A stretch of DNA of 20,028 bases from an uncultured Oscillospiraceae bacterium (GTDB lineage: Bacteria; Bacillota; Clostridia; Oscillospirales; Oscillospiraceae): NCBI GenBank assembly GCA_934589665.1, contig CAKTOJ010000022.1, forward strand, positions 1 through 20,028, given 5' to 3'. A program made the translations under genes and the position numbers. This document shows, piece by piece, positions 6,978 through 14,139 of this stretch (its first letter is position 1; each line of letters opens with the position of its first letter). The notes beneath the pieces were generated by a model, which saw nothing but the letters and a program-made list of their open reading frames with translations, had not been told where the DNA came from and did not search any database.

Positions 6978-7403
6978 ATGAAAAAGACAGCAGTTGTTTA
7001 CTGGAGCGGCACCGGCAACACCGAGGCAATGGCCAAGGCGGTGCTGGAGGGCATGCAGAGCGCCGGCGCGGAAGCTGAGCTGCTGACGCCCGACGCCGTG
7101 GATGCGGGCAAGCTTGCGCCGTACTCCGCCGTTGCATTTGGCTGCCCCGCCATGGGCTCCGAGGTGCTCGAGGAGATGGAATTTGAGCCGATGTTCAACA
7201 GCTGCAAGAACAGCCTCGGCGGCAAGCGCGTAGCGCTTTTTGGCTCCTATGGCTGGGGCGACGGCGCGTGGATGCGCTCTTGGGAGAGCGACTGCTCCGA
7301 CGCGGGTATGAGCCTTGCGTGCGAGAGCGTGATCTGCTGCGAGGCACCGGACGATGCGACGCTCGATGCCTGCCGTGAAATGGGTAAGCTCCTCGCGGAA
7401 TGA
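6978..7403 (+). CDS. Short-chain flavodoxin
   Basis: This 141-residue FMN protein carries low-potential electrons between redox enzymes. The phosphate-binding loop is WSGTGNTEAMA (residues 8-18) right after the first beta strand KKTAVVY. The later loops FGCPAMGSE and FGSYGWGDGAWM are where flavodoxins stack aromatic and backbone groups around the flavin. Length and order are those of short-chain clostridial flavodoxins. The start at 6978 follows GAAAGGA (6961-6967); a longer in-frame reading from 6933 runs through the upstream hairpin and has no ribosome site. In iron-poor conditions flavodoxins commonly replace ferredoxin, which fits the nearby Fe(II) uptake genes, but no Fur site was identified here. 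Confidence 0.94.
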   Translation: MKKTAVVYWSGTGNTEAMAKAVLEGMQSAGAEAELLTPDAVDAGKLAPYSAVAFGCPAMGSEVLEEMEFEPMFNSCKNSLGGKRVALFGSYGWGDGAWMRSWESDCSDAGMSLACESVICCEAPDDATLDACREMGKLLAE

Positions 7404-7407
7404 TTCC

Positions 7408-7503
7408 GTGAATGGTGTGAAAAAGCTCAAGGGTAAACTGACGTCGCTCGCATTGGCAGCTTTTGTGATTTCCCTGCTGATGCTGACGCAGACGCTGCTT
7501 TGA
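7408..7503 (+). CDS. Possible membrane micro-protein (about 31 aa)
   Basis: An open frame from GTG at 7408 to TGA at 7501 encodes a basic start (NGVKKLKGKL) followed by one hydrophobic segment (TSLALAAFVISLLMLTQTLL), the pattern of a single-pass micro-protein. It starts five bases after the flavodoxin stop and ends just before the terminator. No clear Shine-Dalgarno precedes the GTG. The frame also continues upstream to ATG codons at 7366 and 7354 inside the flavodoxin gene. It could be chance coding; I do not recognise a family. Confidence 0.3.
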   Translation: MNGVKKLKGKLTSLALAAFVISLLMLTQTLL

Positions 7504-7510
7504 GCAGTCT

Positions 7511-7557
7511 AAAAAATTACAGCCGCCGTTTTCTTGCCCGGCGGCTGTAATTTTTTT
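7511..7557. terminator. Bidirectional intrinsic terminator
   Basis: An 18-bp stem (7511-7528 with 7539-7556, GC core CAGCCGCCG/CGGCGGCTG) around a 10-base loop has an A-run on the left and a T-run on the right. It can terminate the flavodoxin operon on the plus strand and the methyltransferase gene, which ends at 7562, on the minus strand. Confidence 0.95.
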
Positions 7558-7561
7558 GCAT

Positions 7562-8398
7562 TTATGTCTGGCTCTCCGGCGGGAGAGAGGCGAGCAGGGC
7601 GAGCTGATAAAATGCGACCGCGCTGGCGGCAGCGACATTCAGCGAGTCGACGCCGTGCGTCATCGGGATGCGCACCGTGCAGTCGCACGCGGCGATCGTC
7701 GCGGGTGCGAGGCCGTCGCCCTCCGTGCCGAGCACGATGGCAAGGCGCTGTGCCTTCCTCAGCCCCGGATCATAGAGCGGCAGTGAAGCGTCGCACAGCG
7801 CCATGGCCGCCGTGGTAAAGCCGAGTGCATGGAGCGTTTCCGGCCAGCTTCCATCGGGAAGACAGGCCCACGGAACCTGAAAGACTGTCCCCATGCTCAC
7901 GCGGATGGCGCGGCGGTAGAGCGGATCACTGCATGCTCTGGTGAGCAGCACGGCGTCTACGCCGAGCGCGGCAGCAGAACGGAAAATCGCGCCGACATTC
8001 GTGGGATTCATCACATCCTCCAGCACAGCGATACGCTTTGCGCCCGCACAGACGGCTTCCACCGCAGGGAGAGGACGGCGGCGCATCGCGCAGAGCATTC
8101 CACGCGTGAGCGGAAAGCCGGTGAGCTGCTGAAGCACCTCCAGCGGTGCAGTATAGACTGGAATGCCTTCACAGCGCACAAGAATCGCCTTGGCCTGCGT
8201 CTCCACATGGCGCGGCTCCATCAGGAAGGAAACGGGCACGTAGCCGGCGTTCAGCGCACGCTCAATGACCTTGGGGCTTTCGGCAATAAAGAGCGCCTGT
8301 GAGGGCTCCTCGCGGTTGACAAGCTGGTTTTCCGTCAGCCGGGCATAAACGTCCAGCTCCGGTGCGGAAAAATCGGTGATGGAAAAGATCGTCGGCAT
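7562..8398 (-). CDS. TrmH/SpoU-family RNA 2'-O-methyltransferase
   Basis: This 278-residue protein is a SPOUT-class enzyme that transfers a methyl group from SAM to a ribose 2'-OH in rRNA or tRNA. All three family motifs are present: NPTNVGAIFR (131-140), IVLGTEGDGL (221-230) and RIPMTHGVDSLNVAAASA (243-260), which build the knotted SAM site and dimer interface. The N-terminal 100 residues match the substrate-binding domain region (EPSQALFIAESPKVIERAL). The start at 8398 is preceded on the coding strand by GAAAGG; a longer frame to 8485 would begin in the promoter and hairpin upstream. Exact RNA target (23S rRNA versus tRNA) cannot be decided. It lies next to a YlbJ-like gene but appears to have its own promoter. 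Confidence 0.95.
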   Translation of the reverse strand: MPTIFSITDFSAPELDVYARLTENQLVNREEPSQALFIAESPKVIERALNAGYVPVSFLMEPRHVETQAKAILVRCEGIPVYTAPLEVLQQLTGFPLTRGMLCAMRRRPLPAVEAVCAGAKRIAVLEDVMNPTNVGAIFRSAAALGVDAVLLTRACSDPLYRRAIRVSMGTVFQVPWACLPDGSWPETLHALGFTTAAMALCDASLPLYDPGLRKAQRLAIVLGTEGDGLAPATIAACDCTVRIPMTHGVDSLNVAAASAVAFYQLALLASLPPESQT

Positions 8399-8424
8399 GG
8401 CAAGGCTCTGCCTTTCATCAAGAG

Positions 8425-8456
8425 TGTAAAAGGGTGCGGCTAAAAGCCGCACCCTT
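8425..8456 (-). terminator. Terminator of the YlbJ-like gene
   Basis: AAGGGTGCGGCT (8430-8441) pairs with AGCCGCACCCTT (8445-8456), a 12-bp stem. On the minus strand the 3' arm runs into TTTTACACTC. It lies 35 bases after the YlbJ-like stop and immediately follows a candidate -10 box for the methyltransferase. Confidence 0.85.
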
Positions 8457-8485
8457 AGTATATACGCTCCGCGCTTTCGCCGCAA
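8457..8485 (-). promoter_or_regulatory. Candidate promoter of the RNA methyltransferase gene
   Basis: On the minus strand TTGCGG (8480-8485) and TATACT (8457-8462) are separated by 17 bases. Transcription would begin near 8450, inside the upstream arm of the adjacent hairpin, so these transcripts would lack the intact terminator stem. Confidence 0.55.
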
Positions 8486-8491
8486 GCGTTT

Positions 8492-9421
8492 TCAGAAAAG
8501 CTGCCCCGCTGCCAGTATGGAGAGCGGAAGCCCCAGAAGTGTTTGTACGGCCTTACCGGTGAGACAGCGGCGTGCGGAAAGACCGGTGTTGGTAAGCATG
8601 GCGCGTGTCTGGGCCTGCACGCTCAGCCCGCCCCAATTCATGATGGCGGAGCAGACGATAAAGCCCTCGCGCGTAGGCGGCAGAGCGCTGACTCCGTTTG
8701 TCATTTCGACAAGACCAAACAGCGCCGCGCGCGGCAGAGGAGGCAGCCCTTCCAGCACCGGAATGAGCATCATCAGCCGCAGCAGCACCATGAAAAACAG
8801 TACGAAGCCGCAAATGCTCCATACGGCGGCAAAAGAGGACTGTATTGCTGCAGGAAAGGCGGCAATGAGGTCGAAGGGGACGGCTTTGGTGTGATCGACA
8901 CACCGGGATGGCGGAGAGATGCGGCGGCGCAGGAGCATGCCAGTCATCAGCGCGGAGCAGACATGGATCAGATAGAGATAAGCGCCGGCCCTTGCACTTG
9001 CGAAGACGGATGCACCGCAGACGCCGAGAAAGAAGCCGGGGCCGGAATTGTTGCAGAAGGCCAGCAGCTGCTCGGCCTCATCCCTTCCGACCTCGCCGTG
9101 CGCATACAGCTCGGCGGCGGTCCGTGCACCGACCGGATAGCCGCCCAGCAGTCCGAGGATCAGTGCGCCCGCACCCGCGCCGCTCACGCCGAAAAGCGGG
9201 TGCATGAATCCTGCCAGTGCGACCCTGAGCGCGCGGGAGAGGGGACTCTGTACCAACAGAGAGGAGAGCACGAAGAAGGGAAACAGTGATGGCAGAACCG
9301 TTTGCAGGCACAGCGTCAGCGCGTCCCGCGCGGCGGCTGTGCTCTCGGCGGGAAATAGGAGAAGCGCTGCTCCGCCAAACAGCAGGAGAAGCAATGAAGT
9401 TGTTTCACGCAGTTCCGCCAT
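8492..9421 (-). CDS. YlbJ-like gate-domain (nucleoside recognition) membrane protein
   Basis: This 309-residue polytopic membrane protein resembles the sporulation integral membrane protein YlbJ and its paralogues. Signature segments are GGYPVGA (93-99), which follows a glycine-rich helix, and FCNNSGPGF (122-130). The late segment AIMNWGGLSVQAQT is also typical of this family. About eight hydrophobic segments are visible from residue 8 to the C-terminus. In spore formers YlbJ is required for sporulation through an unknown transport step; here the gene shows only that the lineage is related to spore formers, not that this organism sporulates. The ribosome site is weak (GGGGG inside a hairpin loop just before the ATG). 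It forms a single-gene unit closed by the hairpin at 8430-8456. Confidence 0.85.
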   Translation of the reverse strand: MAELRETTSLLLLLFGGAALLLFPAESTAAARDALTLCLQTVLPSLFPFFVLSSLLVQSPLSRALRVALAGFMHPLFGVSGAGAGALILGLLGGYPVGARTAAELYAHGEVGRDEAEQLLAFCNNSGPGFFLGVCGASVFASARAGAYLYLIHVCSALMTGMLLRRRISPPSRCVDHTKAVPFDLIAAFPAAIQSSFAAVWSICGFVLFFMVLLRLMMLIPVLEGLPPLPRAALFGLVEMTNGVSALPPTREGFIVCSAIMNWGGLSVQAQTRAMLTNTGLSARRCLTGKAVQTLLGLPLSILAAGQLF

Positions 9422-9422
9422 T

Positions 9423-9447
9423 CATATCGCCCCCAGAGAACGATATG
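9423..9447 (-). other. Hairpin over the YlbJ-like translation start
   Basis: CATATCG (9423-9429) pairs with CGATATG (9441-9447) around an 11-base loop. On the minus strand the loop holds GGGGG, the only Shine-Dalgarno-like stretch, and the stem ends one base before the ATG. It could limit translation. Confidence 0.4.
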
Positions 9448-9470
9448 AGGACGCGGACGGAATTATTTCC

Positions 9471-9507
9471 GGTAAAAACAAAAGGCGCCCCCAGATGGGA
9501 GCGCCTT
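9471..9507 (-). terminator. Terminator of the sugar-acid operon
   Basis: AAGGCGCCCCC (9482-9492) pairs with GGGAGCGCCTT (9497-9507), an 11-bp stem including one G-T pair, around a 4-base loop. On the minus strand it is followed by TTTGTTTTT. It begins 14 bases after the SDR stop and closes the six-gene operon. Confidence 0.92.
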
Positions 9508-9521
9508 CCGCCGAAAAAAGC

Positions 9522-10301
9522 TTAGTTTTCGTAGGAGTAGAGCGGATTCTGCACGCACAGCTTGGCACCGGCCACTTCGATCTGCGTGCCGTTAATGTAG
9601 CTGGCATTGTCAGATGCCAGAAAGACCATCAGCTTGGCGCAGTCTTCGGGTGCACCAAAGCGCTGCTGGGGAATATCGCGCATCAGACGGGGACCGTTCA
9701 TGGCGATATTCTTGGCGGAGATCTCCGTCGCGGTCATACCGGGAACATAGGCGACCACACGGATCTGGTCCTTGGCCAGCTCAGCGGCAAAGGTGCGCGT
9801 GAGAGAGGAAACACCGGCCTTGCAGGCACTGTAAGGTGCGCGTCCGGCATTCGGAATGACGGCGGAGAAGGAAGAGGCGTTGAGGATCACACCGCCGCCG
9901 CCCTGACGGCGCATGTGCTCGGCCGCAATCTTGCAGCCGGAGAATACGGAAACCAGGATCTTGTCGGTCATGCCGCGGAATTCTTCCACATCGTAGTCCA
10001 TCAGGCTCTTGATCTGGTTGGAGCCGGCATTGTTGACCCAGACGTCGATGCGGCCGTAGGCCTGCGCCACGGCGTCGGCAAAATCGGCCATGGCCTGATA
10101 ATCCGTCACGTCAACGCTGCGGATCATCAGCTCGTAGCCAAGCGCAGCATATTCCGCCTTGACCTGCTCAAGCTTTTCCATGCGGCGGCCGCAGATCGCC
10201 ACATGACAGCCCTCCTTGAGGAACTCCAGCGCAGCGGCCTTGCCGATGCCCGTGCCGCCGCCGGTGATCACAACGACCTTTCCGGTCAGATTCATTTCCA
10301 T
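9522..10301 (-). CDS. SDR-family NAD(P)-dependent oxidoreductase
   Basis: This 259-residue classical short-chain dehydrogenase/reductase oxidises or reduces a hydroxyl/keto group with a nicotinamide cofactor. The cofactor loop TGGGTGIG (13-20), NNAG (90-93), the catalytic Ser region NASS (141-144) and Y157-x3-K161 (YSACK) are all intact. Basic residues after the second strand (GRR, 38-40) suggest preference for NADP(H). The start at 10301 follows AAAGGAGAG by eight bases; a second in-frame ATG lies two codons later. It is the last gene of the minus-strand operon, 43 bases after the UxaA-family gene. Within that operon it probably interconverts a sugar acid and its keto form, as UxuB-, KduD- or gluconate-5-dehydrogenase-like enzymes do; the substrate is inferred, not shown. 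Confidence 0.95.
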   Translation of the reverse strand: MEMNLTGKVVVITGGGTGIGKAAALEFLKEGCHVAICGRRMEKLEQVKAEYAALGYELMIRSVDVTDYQAMADFADAVAQAYGRIDVWVNNAGSNQIKSLMDYDVEEFRGMTDKILVSVFSGCKIAAEHMRRQGGGGVILNASSFSAVIPNAGRAPYSACKAGVSSLTRTFAAELAKDQIRVVAYVPGMTATEISAKNIAMNGPRLMRDIPQQRFGAPEDCAKLMVFLASDNASYINGTQIEVAGAKLCVQNPLYSYEN

Positions 10302-10344
10302 AGTTCTGCTCTCCTTTTATTGTCAGTAATGGGGAAAACAAAAA

Positions 10345-11865
10345 TCAGGCGAAAACGCCGATGGGCCAGGGAGCAAATTCGCTCTCGCCGACGCCGAGCT
10401 CCTCGCTCTTGGTCTTGCGGCCGGAGGCGACCTCAAGGATCTGCTCAAAGATGTAGGCGCCCAGCTGCTCAAGGTCCTGATCGCCGTCGATCACCGTGCC
10501 GCAGTTGATGTCCATATCGCCGGTCATGTGCTGATAAAGCGGGGTATTGCTCGCCAGCTTGATGACGGGAACCAGCACGGAGCCGAAGCAGGAGCCGCGG
10601 CCGGTGGTGAAGCAGAGCAGGTTTGCGCCGCCGGCGATCTGACCGGTGGAGGCAATGGGGTCATAGCCCGGGGTGTCCATGAAGCACACGCCCTTGGTGG
10701 TGACGGGATAAGCGTACTCATAGACCTCGTTGAGGGGCGTGGTGCCGCTCTTCTTGACGCCGCCGAGAGACTTTTCCAGAACGTTGGTGATACCGCCCTT
10801 GTTGTTGCCCGGGGAGACCTTGCCGTTGATTTGGCAGTCGCGGCCCTTGGTCTGCACGAGCCACCAGTTCAGACGGTCAACGAGCTTCTGGCCGACCTCG
10901 GCGGAAACCGCACGGCGGGTGAGGATGTGCTCAGCGCCGAAGACCTCGGTCGTCTCGGAGTGGATGCAGGTGCCACCGTTGCGCACGAGAATATCCATGG
11001 CCTTGCCGAGAGCGGGGTTGGCGGACAGGCCGGAAAAGCCGTCGGAGCCGCCGCACTCGAGTGCGACGCACAGATGCTCGGCGGAGCAGGGCTCACGGTG
11101 AACGTCGTTGACGAGGGGCAGCATGGCCTTGACCATGTCGATGCCCTTGACAATGGCCTCCTTGGTGCCGCCGACTTCCTGAATGACCATGCGCTTGAAG
11201 AGATCCGTTTCGTGCAGATCCTGCGCATCCATGAGCTTGTCGATGTTGTTGCGCTCACAGCCGAGGGAGACAAGAATGGACGCGCCCATATTCGGATTGC
11301 GAATGAAACCGGCGATCGTGCGCTGGAGCAGAGCAAGAGGCTCACCGGACTGCTCCATGCCGCAGCCGAGCTCGGTGATGAAAGGAACAACGCCGTCGAC
11401 ATTGGGATACTCAGTCAGGCGCTCCTCGGTGAAATATTCGCTGATCTTGCGGGCAGCGGTCGCCGCGCAGTTGCTGCACACGAGAATACCGATGTAGTTG
11501 CGGGTGGCGACACGGCCGTCCGCGCGCTTGATGCCCATGAAGGTGCGGCGATCCTCGGGCGGGATGAAGTCGACCGGATGGCAGTCCGCGCCGAAGGCGT
11601 AATCGACCTTGCGGGCATCGAACTCGTCGTTGTGGTTATGAACCTTCTCGCCCTTCTTGATGTCGCGGGAGGCATAGCCGATAACGGTGTTGTACTTGCG
11701 GATGGGCTCACCCTTTTTAATGTCCGTGGTGGCGCACTTGTAGCCTGCAGGGATATCCTCAAGCAGCGTCAGATCCTCTTCCTCAATGTAGAGGCCCTTG
11801 CTCAGGTCGTGACGCGCAATGACGACGTTGTCCTCCTTTTCCAGGCGGATGGCAAACTTATTCAT
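10345..11865 (-). CDS. UxaA-family sugar-acid dehydratase (altronate/galactarate type)
   Basis: This 506-residue protein is a full-length member of the UxaA/GarD family, metal-dependent enzymes that remove water from D-altronate or galactarate to give a 2-keto-3-deoxy sugar acid. An N-terminal SAF domain (about 1-85) is followed by the linker TFMGIKRADGRVATRNYIGI (109-128). The catalytic domains carry ELGCGMEQSG, LECGGSDGFSG and the C-terminal GRGSCFGS. The start follows GGAGG by nine bases. It lies between the TRAP permease and the SDR in one operon. The presence of a second dehydratase of the unrelated IlvD/Edd family in the same operon makes the exact substrate uncertain: altronate, galactarate or a related aldonate are candidates. 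Family assignment is firm, substrate is not. Confidence 0.95.
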   Translation of the reverse strand: MNKFAIRLEKEDNVVIARHDLSKGLYIEEEDLTLLEDIPAGYKCATTDIKKGEPIRKYNTVIGYASRDIKKGEKVHNHNDEFDARKVDYAFGADCHPVDFIPPEDRRTFMGIKRADGRVATRNYIGILVCSNCAATAARKISEYFTEERLTEYPNVDGVVPFITELGCGMEQSGEPLALLQRTIAGFIRNPNMGASILVSLGCERNNIDKLMDAQDLHETDLFKRMVIQEVGGTKEAIVKGIDMVKAMLPLVNDVHREPCSAEHLCVALECGGSDGFSGLSANPALGKAMDILVRNGGTCIHSETTEVFGAEHILTRRAVSAEVGQKLVDRLNWWLVQTKGRDCQINGKVSPGNNKGGITNVLEKSLGGVKKSGTTPLNEVYEYAYPVTTKGVCFMDTPGYDPIASTGQIAGGANLLCFTTGRGSCFGSVLVPVIKLASNTPLYQHMTGDMDINCGTVIDGDQDLEQLGAYIFEQILEVASGRKTKSEELGVGESEFAPWPIGVFA

Positions 11866-11888
11866 TGTGTTTTCCTCCTTGTGTGTAA

Positions 11889-11919
11889 GAGGGTACCAAT
11901 CTTGCGGACTGGTACCCTC
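11889..11919 (-). other. Stem-loop between TRAP permease and UxaA-family gene
   Basis: GAGGGTACCA (11889-11898) and TGGTACCCTC (11910-11919) form a perfect 10-bp stem with an 11-base loop. On the minus strand only TCTTACAC follows, so it is at most a weak terminator; an mRNA stability or processing element that sets dehydratase levels is as likely. The Shine-Dalgarno of the dehydratase lies just downstream. Confidence 0.6.
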
Positions 11920-11970
11920 CTTTGTTGTGATAAAAATGAAACGGTGATTTGCGAATAAACGGGAATTGGA

Positions 11971-13971
11971 TCAGGCAGCTGCCTTCTGAGTGTGTGCACG
12001 CTTCTTCTGCACCAGATAGACCAGAGCGAGCAGGCCGAAGCCGATGGCGTCGGTGAGCAGACCGGACTTGATCATGCACAGGGCACCGGCGAGCAGCATC
12101 GCACGCTCATACATTTTGAGCTTGGTGTTGTAGTAGCCCTGCATGGAACCGCCAAGGCTGAAGCAGCCGATGCACGCGCTGATGAAGCTCCACAGGATCT
12201 CAAACCAGGAGCCCTGCATCATCATCAGCTGCGGAGAATAGACGAACATGAAGGGGATGATGAAGCCCAGCAAACCGATACGGACAGCCGTCCAGCCAAC
12301 CTTGTTGGGGTTCGCACCCGCAACACCGGCACCGGCGTAGGAAGCCAGAGCGACCGGGGGAGTGATGGCGGACAGAGCCGCATAGTAGAGAACGAACAGG
12401 TGAGCTGCAGCCTTCTCAACACCGAGGGAGGTCATGGCGCCGGTGGCGACCGTAGCGGCGACGATGTAAGCGGCGGAGGTGGGCATACCCATACCAAGGA
12501 TAACGCAGGCGATCATAGTCAGAACCATGGTGAGCAGCAGGTTGCCGCCGGCGGCCTTGATGATGATGTTCGCAAGCTGAAGGCCGAGGCCGGTCATGTT
12601 GACAATGCCAACGATCATACCGCACACAGCAGTCGCAATAGCAACACTCATGCCCTGCTTAGCACCACTCTCAAGGGCTTTGATAAGACTCTTGATGTTC
12701 AGGCGGGTGTTCTTCTTAAAGGAACTGACGATGCACAGCGCAACGATGCTCAGGAAGCAGGCGAAAGACGCGGTGTAGTTCATCATCAGGAGAACGATCA
12801 GCAGGAGAACGGGAATGAGCATGTGGCCACGCTCTTTCATTTCCTTGCTGATGCTGGGGAGCTGATCCTTGGCGTAGCCTCTCAGACCGATACGCTTGGC
12901 CTCAAGGTCGACGTTAATCCACAGGGCAACATAGTAAAGAACCGCAGGGATGATGGCGAAGACGATGATCGTACGATAGGAAACGCCGAGGTACTCAGCC
13001 ATAATGAAGGCCGCAGCGCCCATAACGGGAGGCATGATCTGGCCGCCCGTGGAGGCGACCGCCTCAACAGCGCCGGCGAAGTGAGGCTCATAACCGAGCT
13101 TCTTCATCAGGGGAATGGTGAATGCACCGGTGGTAACGACGTTCGCAGCGGCAGAGCCATTGATCATGCCGAGGAAGCCGGACGCGACGATGGAAACCTT
13201 GGCGGGACCGCCGTCCTTATCGCCGGCAATGGCCATAGCGACATTGGTGAACAGCTCACTCAGGCCGGTCTCACTCAGGAACGCACCGAAGAGAACGAAC
13301 AGGAAAATGGTGGATGCGGAAACGCCCAGAGGGATACCATAGATGCCCTCGGAGGAGGTGACCATCTGCTTGAGCAGACGAACCACGCTGAAGCCGCGGT
13401 GATGCAGGATGCCGGGCAGGACTGCGCCAAATTTGGCATAGAGCAGGAACAGGATCGGCAGAATACACATGACCGTACCGATGCTGCGGCGCCCGGCGAC
13501 CAGAACGAGAACGATGATAACAGCAGAAACGATGTAGTCAAGCTGCGTCAGGACGCCGCCATTGGCTGCAATAGGATCGATGCGGAAAGTCAGATAAACG
13601 TTGCATGCAAAGCCGAGAATCGCGCATATTAAATCATACGGTACACACTGGACGAGCGTGCCGTCTTTTTTCTTAGCAATGGGGACATTGAGAAAAATCA
13701 GTGCGAGAACAAAACCAAGATGAATCGCGCGGGATTTCGCAGAGGGCATCGTGCCCCAGGGACTTGCCAGATAGAGGTGGAAGATGGACATTGCAACGGC
13801 CAGCACCGTGACAAGGCGTGCAATGAAGCCCTTGTTTTCCACCATGACGGATTCCGAGTCGTATTTTTTCAGATTTTCCTCGACATCGAGCATCTCGATG
13901 TCGTCAAGCGCCTGAACAGGGGCCTTCGTCTCTTCGGCACCCTGCGCCTGAACCTTTTTTTCTTCGCTCAT
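11971..13971 (-). CDS. TRAP transporter fused permease (TAXI type)
   Basis: This 666-residue membrane protein combines the small (DctQ-like) and large (DctM-like) TRAP permease subunits in one chain, the usual form for TAXI-type systems. A charged cytoplasmic N-terminus (1-47) precedes many hydrophobic segments. Conserved pieces include FGAFLSETG, GFLGMINGSAAANVVTTGAFTIP (split over the first half), STGGQIMPPVMGAAAF and GMGMPTSAAYIV, the repeated loops that form the transport site. Such secondary transporters use a Na+ or H+ gradient to import substrates, often organic acids, delivered by a binding protein. The binding protein gene lies directly upstream. AAGGAGAT six bases before ATG supports the start. 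Confidence 0.96.
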   Translation of the reverse strand: MSEEKKVQAQGAEETKAPVQALDDIEMLDVEENLKKYDSESVMVENKGFIARLVTVLAVAMSIFHLYLASPWGTMPSAKSRAIHLGFVLALIFLNVPIAKKKDGTLVQCVPYDLICAILGFACNVYLTFRIDPIAANGGVLTQLDYIVSAVIIVLVLVAGRRSIGTVMCILPILFLLYAKFGAVLPGILHHRGFSVVRLLKQMVTSSEGIYGIPLGVSASTIFLFVLFGAFLSETGLSELFTNVAMAIAGDKDGGPAKVSIVASGFLGMINGSAAANVVTTGAFTIPLMKKLGYEPHFAGAVEAVASTGGQIMPPVMGAAAFIMAEYLGVSYRTIIVFAIIPAVLYYVALWINVDLEAKRIGLRGYAKDQLPSISKEMKERGHMLIPVLLLIVLLMMNYTASFACFLSIVALCIVSSFKKNTRLNIKSLIKALESGAKQGMSVAIATAVCGMIVGIVNMTGLGLQLANIIIKAAGGNLLLTMVLTMIACVILGMGMPTSAAYIVAATVATGAMTSLGVEKAAAHLFVLYYAALSAITPPVALASYAGAGVAGANPNKVGWTAVRIGLLGFIIPFMFVYSPQLMMMQGSWFEILWSFISACIGCFSLGGSMQGYYNTKLKMYERAMLLAGALCMIKSGLLTDAIGFGLLALVYLVQKKRAHTQKAAA

Positions 13972-14004
13972 AGGTTATCTCCTTCCAAATGAGATCCTCG
14001 CTTA

Positions 14005-14046
14005 TTTGTGACGAAGGGGGCGTTTCCGCCCCCTGTTCGACACAAA
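14005..14046 (-). other. Long stem-loop between TRAP binding protein and permease genes
   Basis: The core is GGGGGCG/CGCCCCC (14016-14022 with 14027-14033) around a 4-base loop. Past a 2-base bulge, CGAA pairs with TTCG and TTTGTG with CACAAA (14005-14010 with 14041-14046). No T-tract follows on the minus strand. Such hairpins after binding-protein genes commonly protect the upstream mRNA and raise binding protein over permease; that role is inferred. Confidence 0.65.
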
Positions 14047-14139
14047 ACATGAGAGGAGAGGGTAAACAATTAAAATATTAGCCAAGAGGGAAATAAGAGG
14101 AATGGTTTTGCGATAAATGAAGTTTACCCAAGAGGGGGA

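Noticed and set aside
6288..7430. 380-codon open frame opposite the DUF3793 and flavodoxin genes
   Set aside because: It covers two recognised plus-strand genes and the leader structure and shows no domain.
11992..13632. 546-codon open frame opposite the TRAP permease
   Set aside because: It is a highly polar Asp/Gly/Asn-rich product antisense to a clear membrane protein; it mirrors that gene's codon bias.
14060..14129. GGGTAAAC...GTTTACCC inverted repeat
   Set aside because: The eight-base arms are 54 bases apart with AT-rich DNA between and no supporting structure; it is probably chance.
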